Of a stretch of 64,000 bases of DNA, positions 1 to 12,400 are shown in pieces. This DNA comes from Aradus depressus (Eukaryota > Arthropoda > Insecta > Hemiptera > Aradidae), in assembly GCA_963662175.1 (NCBI GenBank), contig OY759214.1:11222001-11286000 (forward strand), given 5' to 3'. The notes beneath the pieces are model-generated. The model was given only the letters and a program-made list of their open reading frames with translations. It was not told the origin of the DNA and made no database searches. The translations under genes and the position numbers were made by a program. Position 1 is the first letter of the stretch. Each line of letters starts with the position of its first letter.

Positions 1-408
1 CCTATAACTCATTAGAGTTATATAAAGAGATTCAATTCTTATGTTTTTATAGTTTGAGATGTTTCTTTTCGTTGATAAAGACTGAATTTTCTTTCATTAT
101 AGTGTTTACATTTAAAATTAACGTTACTGCTGCAGTTGTTATGATTAATAACAATTAATTTTTTTATTGTTTTTTTTTTCGAGCAAAATATTGTTAGGCT
201 TAGTAAATAGTTGTGCTTATTTTCCTTCGTTTGTATAGGTTATGTTTTCTTGTTCGTATCGTGGTGTTATTCTTTTTTTTAGTTACAGCTCCTTGTTTTA
301 TTTTATTAATTGTAACGATCATCTTTATTCTAGTACATATAATCAATTTCTCAATTAGTATATTAATGTTTGTAATTTTAAGTGTATTTGTTTTTGACCT
401 TGTTTCAG
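1..408. other. Upstream intron or 5' flank of the SUMO protease gene
   Basis: AT-rich DNA with long T runs and no credible coding frame. It ends in a pyrimidine-rich stretch and TTTCAG at 403-408, which looks like a splice acceptor. The region is therefore probably a first intron and the true promoter may lie outside the window. No promoter motif was recognised. Confidence 0.4.
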
Positions 409-445
409 TTAGAATGGAGACACTTAGATTACAGAAACATTGAGG
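409..445 (+). other. 5' UTR part of the first coding exon of the SUMO protease gene
   Basis: Follows the acceptor TTTCAG ending at 408. The in-frame TAG at 425-427 rules out an upstream extension of the protein, and ATG 446 is the first AUG in this frame. An out-of-frame ATG at 414 opens a 10-codon upstream ORF ending TGA at 441-443, which could lower translation. Confidence 0.5.
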
Positions 446-3400
446 ATGGAAAACGTTTTTGATGTACCGTTTACCGACCAAGTTATACTGACTCAAGATC
501 AGCTAGCCCTGTACACGGGTGGTTACCAGATAGCTACATCGTCGAAACAGGTCTTGCCGCAACAGACGATCACGCAAATTGTTGCTCCAAAAAACTTGAA
601 GAATGTTGCCATCACAACCCAGTAAGTGGACTATTTATATCAATTTCTGTATTATGAGATTCAAGTGTTGAATATTTTAAGTAAAATTCACCTATATCCG
701 TCTCTGGATGTTTCACATATTCTGAGTTGTGTGTCTAGCACCTTTGATTGGACTAGAATATGTTTGATATATTTTGACTGCTGTGAACGTTATTTTTCGC
801 TTCTATTCACAGAAGGATAATTTGTGGGTTTTTAAAAACTACAAAGTACAATTTTGAGGGGGCTTTAATTACTTTTTTTAAGAAAATGTAAGCATTTCCT
901 GATGATACGCCCGAGTGCGATATGATGTTTAAGGGTGATGTTACTGAGTTACCACAATCATGGTACGAAACCCAGCCGAAGCCCTCAGATTTTTTATCTG
1001 GGAGATGGATAAAACCATGAACACGCCCTCCTTCAGATGGGACATAAAGCGATGATCCCAAGCCTGTACGATGTCAGGTGGTACTCATTTAAGACCCCTA
1101 TCCCAGGTGAATTAACATGGGTAGCCAGAATTTCGGAGTAGAGTCGGACTTATGCCCATCAGAGTGACGAAAGAGGTATGCGATATGACCTCTTAGTTAA
1201 AGCCCGGACATGAGTCGTAATAATTAACGAACACAGCCTTCTACAAAACATTAAAATATTTAGTTTTTCAGAAGAGAAGTGTTTTCACAATTTTAGTTGG
1301 ATGCTTGTTTTTTTCTTCTTCCACCGCATGGTTTTCAATTGTATTTTGCAGATTTGATTAAGTAGAATTCAATTTTTTTTTTTTTTTTTTTCTTTCTCGC
1401 GTACTTATTACGCTTGCCATGATCAAAAATTGTTATATTAATTTTTAAGGTTTTGTAGGCCATCGACTAAAAAAAACCTCATGTTCTCGACTTTCTGTAA
1501 CTCCCACACAACTATTTTAGCTCGTTAAAATTCGGGAAAAAATCATGTCTTGGTAAAAAAATGTCTTATTTCGTATAAACCTAATTTTTTCTGTACGTAG
1601 AGTAGGTTATCAAATTGAATGATTGTATGTATTCATTCAGTACAGTTTGCGTAAGAATATTCGAAAGGAAAAGCAAATGTTATACGCATACTTTTACGCA
1701 ATAACAACTTGTAAGCTTGATTTCTATCCTCCCAGACAACGTTATTGAAATTTATTCATTGATGTTTCTTGAAGAAAATTTAATAAGTCTTCAGAATAAT
1801 CATCTTCAACTTAGGGATCGATTTTAGAGATATTGCGCAAAATAAGTGTCAAGGTGTGTTTAAAAATCAGTGTTTTTGAATGTTTTCTACTGGAAAATCC
1901 TAATTTTTCGGATGCAATAATTTGAAGGCACTCCCTTGCGTTGAGACAAATCCAACAGGTCCAGACTATAGGTCTGTCTAATTAAATGTTAAAAATAAAG
2001 AAAACGTATGTTTTTTAAAAAATATTGTCTTATTTCACAAATAATATATAATACGGGAGTACTTTCGGTATTGCTACCATCTTCAGCCACGACTTAACAA
2101 ATACTAATCTAGTACACAACAGTAAAAGTGTAATCGGTCACAAATTCGATGCCGAGTTTTCAACGGAATTTCATTTCATGTGTGTCTGTGAACACGTTGA
2201 CTCCCGATAGAATGAATGTATCGACACAAAATTTTATATTTGAATCCAGAATCCTCTAGCGACACCTATTGTTTTTAAGCCAAATCTCCTAAGGCCAGGG
2301 GGGATAAGGGGGGAGGCTTAGTATAAAAACTCCAATAACTGCCGATAGAATGTGTCGACAAGAAATTTTATATGTGTAACCAAAACACCATAAGGACAAC
2401 ACATATCGATTTTCAGCCAAATCGGCCAAAGGGATTAGGGTGAGGCTTAACTCAAAAGCTTTCATAACTGCTGATGTAATGAATGTATCGAAATGAAATT
2501 TCATATTTAAACTCAAAACCTAATGAGGACGTCATCTGCCAAATTTCAGCGATATCGGCTGAAGGGAATGGGAGTTTAAGGGAGGAGACTCAATTAAAAT
2601 ACCCTAATAAATGCCGATGTAATGAATGTATCGATACACAATTTAGTATGGGGATTTAGAAGCCCCTATATAAGTCAACTGTTGAATATTAGCGCAAACG
2701 GTGGACTGGTTTTGGAGGGGGAGCAACAATTAATTGATTAATTCGTTGTGGGGAAGTGCATTGTCTGTGATTCACCAATGACTTTTTGTTTTGTTTTGGC
2801 GTTCAGGCGTGCCTCAAAACGTAGATGTTCCGTGTAAGCCGATAATAGATAAGCGTTATTTATATTGATTAAGTATAATAAATGCGCTAGAGGACTTTTC
2901 ACAGATCGTCATATCGTGGACTTATTAGCGGCTGAGAGAATACAGCACACATAAAACTAAGTTCTAGATACCACAAATTCTTTGGCCATCCTGGAGGCTC
3001 TCGGACGATTCTTCAGTCTAAACCTAAAGGAAAATGTTTGAATTTCTTTCAGTAAACAATTCCTTTATTGTTAGTCCTTCATTAATGGCTATAGTAGAGT
3101 TAGTTATTGTGACTCATGCTCGGGCTTTAACTACGAGGCCATCGCCTACTACCAGAGCGCTCTTTCGTCGCTCTGTTAGTCGTGAGCCCGACTCTACATT
3201 GGGAGGTCTAAATTTAGCCTGCCTAGCTAGGTTTATTGCCATGGGATAGAGGTCCTTAATGCGATATGGAGCGCAGTAGGCTAGCACGCCACCTCTGAGC
3301 CACTGGCGCCCTCGGCTAAAATATATATTTAACTTATTGTTGTATTGTCTATTCATCATATCTGAAGGATAGAATGAAGCATTCTCATCATTATTGAGAA

Positions 3401-6400
3401 CCAAACAATTTTGTGGCCTTAGATTTCAAAATATCCTTTAATTTGTGCGTTTTAGGTCAAAACAAACACCGTTCTAGTGTATGTCTGTCCCCTCCAAATC
3501 CTTGTCACCTGACCAACTCAATAATCACTATTAGAATTTTTATGAAACTTGGTATAGAAGTTCGGTTTGGTGTATACCTCATTTAAAATTTTGGAAAATC
3601 GGGTAATAATTGTAGCCACGACTGGATGAAGGTGTTATGTATCAAAAATAAAATATCGTTAAATTCAAAGTGAAATACTTTTTGTTGTTAATTTTTTTTC
3701 ATTTATTTTCTTCATTTATGTCTTTTCTGAAGCGGGGTTGTTTAAAATATTAATACCGGTGGTGCTCAACTTTCTCAGCAAACCTTTTTCACCTCATCTT
3801 AAACCATATTAAGTCTATTACTTGAATTATGTACATAACACTTTCGTGTCTTCAGTTAAGAGTAGTTGACCTGGAACGATTTTTGTAAAAATTCATTTTT
3901 TACGGTTTTTCGAACGGTTAGGGTATGTTTTATCATTAAGTTCTTAATGACAAAGACGTTTCCTCCAAACAGTCTACAGATAACGATAATAATGAACTAA
4001 ACAATGGAGGTGAGTTGCTACGCCTTCTCGAGGCCACGTTGTGTCGTCCTAGACAAAGACGTAATTTACGTTACTATATGCTCCTTGGTTTTTATAACTG
4101 AAACCCTTGAGACCCGAACATCAGTTATCTATAGAGATCGGTTTAAGGGCAAGAGAGCTTTGTACAATTGGCAGATTTTTTATTTTTATTTTTTGTAAGT
4201 TATATATTTTGAGTGGTGTGCTATTTTGATTGTAGGGCGAACAATGTTGAAATAAAAACCATTCAACAAACTCAGCAGTACGCTATAGAGGACTGTCGTC
4301 TCATCCCTCTTGTTCAACAAAACATTCAAACAGGTAATATACATGAAATTTTGTTGTCATAAATTTCGTTCTATAAACAACTGTTTGTTGTATCAGTTTC
4401 TTTGTTTTTATCTTATTTGTCTCTGTTTTACAAGAATTAGATAAGCCGCTGCCGGAATTATTCGTGATGACAATTTCGCAGCAATTTGGTGTAGATGGTG
4501 TGTAGCGTGATGTCTAATTCAGACCGAGTGTGGAGACCTCAGTGATTGAAGTCACAACTATTCTTAAGGAAATCAAGCTATGTTGGGGTTTGATTGCACA
4601 AAGGTACATTGAAGAAGTTCGTCTGCTTGCGGCTAATGTTATGATTCAATATTAGAGCGACGAGGCATTGCGCTAATGAACTGGCCAGCACGTTCTCCCG
4701 GGATTCGTGTTTAGGTTCGGTTTTCCATCTCCATGTGAAGTACGACAGCTTCAAATTGCCCTTCGCAAAAAATGGGATGTTGCTTCGCAACAGGAATGTT
4801 TCCAAGATGAGAGGGGTAGTACCCATTATTATTTATTATTAACTTTTTTTGGATGCATCTTGGACATGTTCAACATCACTCGTTCGTCGTGTGTCGAAAG
4901 AGGTCGGGATCAAAGTGGAGTTCATGCGAGGCTGTGGCGGGTTGTGTGCGACCACCAGCCTTCAACCACAGCCCATCACACTGATTTCTCCCGCTAGCCG
5001 GTCTCCGTCACCTGCCGCCACTGGTCCAGACCCAGTTATGATCTGATCCCGCGAATCAATTCTACCCTGACCTGCTCATACAGAGGACATTCCATTCTGT
5101 TGTCTCGATGCCCCTGCATGAACACTTTGCGTTGTTCGTCCTCTGAAAGGAGAAGAGAGTTTGGAATTAATAATCTCCATGACCTCATAACATCTGAGAC
5201 ATACATTGATGAAGTGTATCCTCCTTATTTGAAATAACCTTATTAAATAACAATTGGGAATTAAAAAAAAGGCTTCTATACGAATTTAGATAGGATGGAA
5301 TACAAGAGATGTTTTGCTGTTTGATGTATTTCTGATTTGTCTCCTGTTTTCTTGTTTCAGAAGTTGTGCAGTTGAACACTGCTATACAGCTTGTTCCCAA
5401 CCAAGAACCGGAAAAGTCCATTTCAAATGAGGTATGCATTTTGGACTCATTTTTTACTTAATTTCTTTATTTTTCACTATTCAGGAATTCACCTAAATAC
5501 CAATATTCATTCAGGATTAATACATTTTCGTACTTACTATGCAAAAAAGTTAGGAATATTTTAATTTTTCAAAAACTGCTGGTCAATTCTTTCAGTGTGA
5601 TAAGTTTTTTTTTTTTTGTAATTCTTTTGTAGTTTGTATGCCCAGAATATATTTCGTCGGTTTTCAAGAAGAATGCCATAAGTCAAAAATCATAATTTTG
5701 AGATACCCCTGAAATTATCTTTCAAATTATTGTCCCTTTTATCTGGAAGAGTGTCGTATCTGAACTATATAGGGTTGCTGCTTGATGGCATTAGTGTCAC
5801 TTCTTATTTGACAATTTGGAGAACTAGTTTTCTCTAATGTCATTACACATCTTTAGTTGTGTTGCTATAAACAGGTGCGGAGAAAGTTTATACGTTTTCT
5901 CTGCGAAAACGTCACATTTTGATTTGTGTCAGTTTTTATGTCAAGTTTTCTCTACAATAGAGTCTTATTTTGGTTTATGTCATTCTTGTGCAAAATACAG
6001 AAAATGTACCTGTTTTCTGGAAGAGCATAATAATTCGTATAGTGTCATTATTCTTGAATAGTATATATAAGCCAACAATATCCGAAAAAAGATTGTATTG
6101 TTACTGTTGCGTTATCAGTTTTTTGTAATGTGAATTTTAAGTTTTAGCTATCTCTACTAGGTAATAAGTTTCAGGAATAAACAGAAAAATTTGAATATTT
6201 AGTGTTTCATTTCTTGTTTTTATGCTATAAACAATATTCTTTCTAATAGGTAAGTACAAAATTATTCAACAGAAATGAAGGAATTATCCAACACTTAACA
6301 AGAACAATGTCACATCTCAAAAAAGCAGCCCCTTTTCGAACAAAAAATTAAAGAATTGTTTTGTTTGTTAATAAAAAAAAAAATCCATACCTTCAAATAA

Positions 6401-9400
6401 AATTTTTAAATTCCTGAATTATGTCAGTCTTCTCGAAAACTGACGATATGTGTATGTCGTTCCTCATGTCGTTCACCGAAGCTAATAGATAGATTTTGAC
6501 CAAATTTGGTTTATTGTGTATCAGGTTAAGAAAAACAATTGTAAAATTGAATATAATGGTCTTGGTTACTTTTCCAACTGAAGAACTTCCTTAATAATTA
6601 TTTTTTGAAAAACGATTTCTGTAGACCATTAGAATTTTACTGTATTTAAATTTAGTTGATGAGTTGAACATTGCGCTAGCTTTCAATAGCCCTATGGGGA
6701 AGTTCCGTGCAGTAGATCAAATAAAACTAGAGCCATTTTTTAAAAATATTTTATTTTCAGACTCAAACCGATTTCCAACCTGAAGCCTCACAATCGGGAA
6801 TCACCCCTTCTATTATTGCAGAACAGATTTCAGTGGAAAATACTGAAAGTCAACCGACACCAGAGATATCTACCGTTGTCTCCATGCAGTAAGTTTTGAC
6901 TCATTCTCTTAGAGCCGAAAGATGTCGGGGTTTCTTATTATTTTTCTCTTCCCCAGCCTGTAGTATAGGAGAAGTTAACTTTTAAAAATTCGGTCAAAAT
7001 GTATATTGATTTTTCACCGAAGTCTCATGATAACTCTCAATGGAGAGAGAGAAATCAACAAGAAAATTCATAACGGACTTTTCAGTCTGTGTAAGACATG
7101 AATTGAGTGCAAACCAAATTGGTCTAGAATTAAACAGAGTGCCTAAAGGCCAATAAACCGTTAAAACTCAATATTCGACTTATAAAGTGGCTTCTGAATC
7201 CTCGTACTGAATATTATAAAGGTACATCCACTACATCGGCAGTTATTAGGGGTTTTGAGTCGAGTCCCGCTTCCCCGACCCCCTCCCCCTCGACCGATTT
7301 TTTGATCCTTATGGAGTTTTGAATTTAAATATACAATTTTATGTCAATACATTCATTACATTAGTTGTCATTTGGATTTTTAGATAACCCCCTCTGATTC
7401 CCCCTTTTCTTCTGCTGATTCCGTTCAAAATGGATAGGTGTCCTTATAGGGTTTTGAGTTTACATATGAGTTTTTGTGTTAAGGCTCCCCCTATTCCCTC
7501 CTTCTCTTTGGCTGATTTATCTGAAAATCAATAGGTGTCGTCTTGAGCGTTCTGAATACTCATATAAAATTTCGTGTCGATGATACATTCATTCTATCGG
7601 GAGTTATCGTGTTCACAAACAACTTTTTTTTCCCCCCTTTTTGGGATCTGGTCAGATAACATAAATAATAAGTTACTATTTGTTTAATGATTATATCTGT
7701 ATGAATATAGGCTTGGTAATGAGGACGTTTCGACGTCAATACCCAGAGATTCCAAGTCAATGTTATTATAATTTTAAAATATTGTAAAATTGTCAATGGT
7801 ATAAAAGGGTGGTAACCTATAGAAAGTGTGCCCCTTTGGAGAACGAAATTTTATACCACAATATAACGAGTTGAACTATAATTGAATGTTCAGCAATATT
7901 CATGAACTCATATGATGAATACCTGTGAAATAGTTAAAGGTACAATTTCGGCTCTATGTTGGGGTACAATTTCTTTTCCTAATATTATTTATTTATGTTT
8001 ACAGAACGGAGTCCTCTTCGCTTGTAAAACCACAAACTATCAACGCTACGGCGGTTGTGCCTGGAGGAGAAATCCATCTCTTACGAGTCGAACCTTACAA
8101 TTACACTTATACAAGGTGAGTTTGTTCCATACACCCTTTTCTCAGTCAGAACTATTATGAGCATGGAAAAAAATATATAATTAAAATAATGGTAGCGCTT
8201 TTTTTGTATATTTCCCACCATTTTCTAATATCTGTGGTTAATGCACAAACCCTTCCAGTTACGTATTGTTTCTAGTAACGACCTCTAAGGCTAGATATAT
8301 TGGGCTGGTTGCTCATCCCCTTCTCTGTTAGATCTACTCTGGGAGTCCTAAATTTAGGTTTAGTAGGTAGGGTCTTTAACGAGTACCTGATATTGCACAG
8401 GCTCGGGAATATTGCTTAATGTCACATCCGAAGGACGGTGTACTCAAGGGTTTTACCTCCCAGATGAAAAACCCAAGTGCCTCGGCCGGGTTTCGAACCC
8501 GCGATCTTGGGTTCAGTAGGCTTGCACGCTGTCTCTAGAGCTACCGGCGCCCTCATCTCTTGTGGTCATTCTAACAGCTAAACCATCTACGATAGTTCTA
8601 AAGTTAGATTTTTTTCTAATTTTTCCAAGTAGAGAACATGACTGTTATGGAGTTTTGTTGAAACAGTCCCGGCCAATCAAATTCGTTGTTGAAACTCTTG
8701 TCGATTGATGGCGTGATCAAAGTAACATATGACACAATAGTCAATCAGGCTTGCAACCATTTAGATGAATGTGTACATGGACCAGAGAAGGGGGTCGACT
8801 CAAATATCCTAATAACTGCTGATGGTAATGAATGTGACACAAAATTTAGTATGTGAATTCAGAAGCCACTACATAAGTCAAATATTGAGTTTTAGCTTTA
8901 CTGTCGATTGGCTTTGGAGGGAAAGCCAAAACGTAATTGATTAATTTGTACTGGGGAGGTACATAGCCGTTAATTCACCGACGACTTGTTTTTAATATTT
9001 AACAATTACAGTTAGAATTTGTTAATTAATTGTAATTGTTTAACAAATGGTTTCTAAAGTTTGGTTTTTTGCTTTCAGAGATGGTAACGAATACATTTTA
9101 TTGCGAACTCCCTTAACAGAAAAACTGGTGACACTGGTAAATTACGCAACTTGTACCAAGGAAAAGTATCTGAGAACTATAGGATCTGTAAGTTTATCTT
9201 GTTTTATCTTATATTGTACCATTTTTAGTATTATTTTTTTAATGTAAATTTTTTTATGTTTGAATTTAATAAACATTTTCAGTGTTTAGTTATGTTAAGT
9301 TTTGGTGTGTATCTTAATTCACTTATACAAGACATGGAGAATTATGATCTATTTTATTTATTTATTTGAAAATTGGGGGTTGGTAGTATATTATTAGGCT

Positions 9401-12400
9401 TAAAACATCATTCGCCTAACCTCCAATCTAATCCATGATAGAAATGTCTGTGAAGGTAAGATATTGTATTTATATGTATTTTTAATGAATTCTACAGAAT
9501 AGATCAAATTAATTTTTCATATTTTAAGAAATATTTTACTTTCTGTTGATGTTTTCCCATACAATTATAGTTAGAAAATAAATAACACTTTTTTCTCTCT
9601 CTCTCTTTTGGACAAAACATTCAAAGAAAGTGATAAAAATACTGTCGGCTGTGTGATAGATAAATACGTATTTACTCCTCTTCGATAAAGGATTCTTTGA
9701 TTTCAGTTGTATTTTACACTTTTATTTTTGTTTCAATTAATTACTTAGAATATCAAAACGTAATGACATCATCAAAATGGAATTAAGCATACGAAACTTG
9801 AAAAACAAATTTGGAATACTAGTTAAAAAAGTTTCACTTGGAATAATCATATACATACATTTATTCCAAAGGATTATACTATTTAGTCTTTCAGTTCAGT
9901 TATGATTTATTAATATTTATTTTTTGAGGCATTTAACATTTTGACCTTTTTTTCTTCTATCATTTCTTTCTAATTGTCATGTTTATATATTCTGATTTAA
10001 AAGGCAGGACTTGAAAATAGATCATGCTTCATATTGCATAAAGAAGATCTGACTGCCAAGAAGATAATGGAAGAAGATGAGTAAGTTTATTTTATTTTAT
10101 GAGATCTTCACACATTATTGTTTAAAATATATATTTAATTAAAAATGAACAAATCAACTTCATTTTACTTTCCCAGCTATACGTTGTATAAGGGAAGTTA
10201 TGAAATTGGTTAAAAATTCGATGCAGAGTTTTCAACAGAATTTCATATTTTCCGACCTCTACTAGATTTTTAAAAAAAATGATATATTTCGGTCTGTTGT
10301 GAACATGATAACTCCCGATAAAATGAATGTATCTACACGAAATTTTTTATGTTAATTTAGAACCTTTTAACAACGACACCTAAACCAAAAGAAAGGTGCT
10401 GGTTAGGGGGAGGTTTAGCATAAAATCTTTAATAACTGCTGTTGTAATGAATGTATCGACATGAAATTTTATAAGTGAATTCAAAACTCCATTAGGACGA
10501 CACGTATTAAATTTCAGCTGAATCGGCAGTTGAGAAGGGGGGCTCAACTCAAAAACCCGAATAACTGCCGATGTAATGAATGTATCGACGTGAAATTTCA
10601 TATTTAATGTCAACCCCAAATGAGGATGTAACTCGTCAAATTTCAACCACATCGAGTGGAAGGGATGGGGGAGTCAATTCAAAAACCCGATTAACTGCCG
10701 ACGTAATGATTTTATCGATATAAAATTTAGTAGGAGGATTTAGAAGCCCCTATGTAAGTCAACTGTTGAATATTAGTGCAAACGGCCGACTGGTTTTGGA
10801 GGCAGTGCGAAACATTACTTGATTAATTTGTTATGGGGAATTACATTGCCGGTGATTCACTGACAACTTTTTCATTTTTTCTAGTTTTATTTAGTGACTA
10901 GTGTTATAGTGTTTCTACGACGTCATTAAAAGCCATTTATAGGTATGCCATTCACGTAATTGTTCATAGATGATCCCACATGTCTTGTGTGTAATTGTCA
11001 ACATCATTTAATGACAAAACAAAATTACTTATTTATACCCATCAGAAATCTATTATTAACTTATTTTTTTTTTACCATTTCCCCTTTTCTTACACGTTTC
11101 CTACAGCTCCGAATCTCTTGAATCAATTCTCACGAAACTTCATGTTTGATATTTTTCAGCCGTTAACATTCTCTTAGCACCCAACGTTACATAACCCTGT
11201 GTTTTGTGATTAGTTCAAATAATACTGATGTACGTATTTTTAAATAATTTTTTCTGCACAACTTTCATTTTCGGATAGTGACACGATATTCACTAAAGTT
11301 TGCCTTTTAAAGAGGCAAGTTTTTTTTTGTTCTTTTTTCAGTCTGTGTATTCGATGTGTTTTGTACTTGTAAGAATATAAAGCAAATTGTCCCGTAATCA
11401 TTAATTAACATTAACCCAACCAAGTTAAATAGTTCTTTTCAAATCATCTTTCTTATTACTTTTTGAGTTGTGTAAGATTTTGCATTAATATATTATTACA
11501 GCATCACTTCTCCTATTTATATTTTGCCTTCTCAAAAAAATAGCAATTACAACAAACCAATTTCGGGAAGCATTCCCATCATCAGTATCTATAATACATG
11601 TGTTCTTTAGGTTAACTATTTCTTCTGTCGATCAGAATCGTTCTTTTATATGACGGGGTCAGAATCAAAATGGTCCAATTGACATTTTTGAAAATTTTTT
11701 GTTAAGGGGGGGGGGGGGTACAAAAATGATAGTTTTGTTCAAAAAAGTTGTACAAGTGAAATCCTAGCCTGTGCTGACATCTAGTGGCAAATCACTTATA
11801 CCATTTTGGTGACATGAACAAGTAACTTAAACATTTCAATAGTGACCTTGAAATTAAGTTTTTTATTCAACTTTATGGTTTGCTAACAGCAACTTTCACC
11901 ATGAAAATAGAAGACAAAATATTTCCGGTTTCAATAAATTATAGATTTTTTAAATCAGTTAGGCACTTAATGCACATTATCTTCAAAGTTTTAAAAATGT
12001 CACTTAGACCATTTTGATTCTAACCCCGTCAATTAACATATTGAGTCGACTTCTATATTTAAACTCCTAGACTATACTAGATAAATGGGCGAAGTGATGC
12101 TATAATAATATATATATTTCTTATTATTATTAAAAAGGTATTTTTTTTCAATTTCCAGTGTGGAGCTAGACACTATCTTAAATGTAAGTAATACACAAAG
12201 TCAGGTAAATATCGATAATTACTTTAATATTTTTCCGTCGCTTCTTTTCTTCTCCTTTTTTGTAATTTCCTTTAACCTTCTGTGTCTTTTAAACTTCGCC
12301 TTTTATTCTTCACCAAAAAAAGTATAATTTTGGAGTTTGGCAAAATAGGCTTAGGTCTGGTTTTGATTAATTTTTTTTTGTATGATTTTTTTAAAAATTG

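Noticed and set aside
200..496. Frame of 98 codons on the minus strand at the left edge
   Set aside because: Low-complexity Lys/Ile/Asn-rich product from AT-rich DNA, and it overlaps the real first coding exon.
4849..5046. Ser/Pro-rich frame on the plus strand
   Set aside because: No known motif and no splice signals fitting the host gene; probably part of decayed transposon DNA next to the Tc1-like relic.
10004..10010. Alternative acceptor at 10006-10007 for exon 7
   Set aside because: It shifts the frame into an early stop; the acceptor at 10002-10003 keeps the frame.
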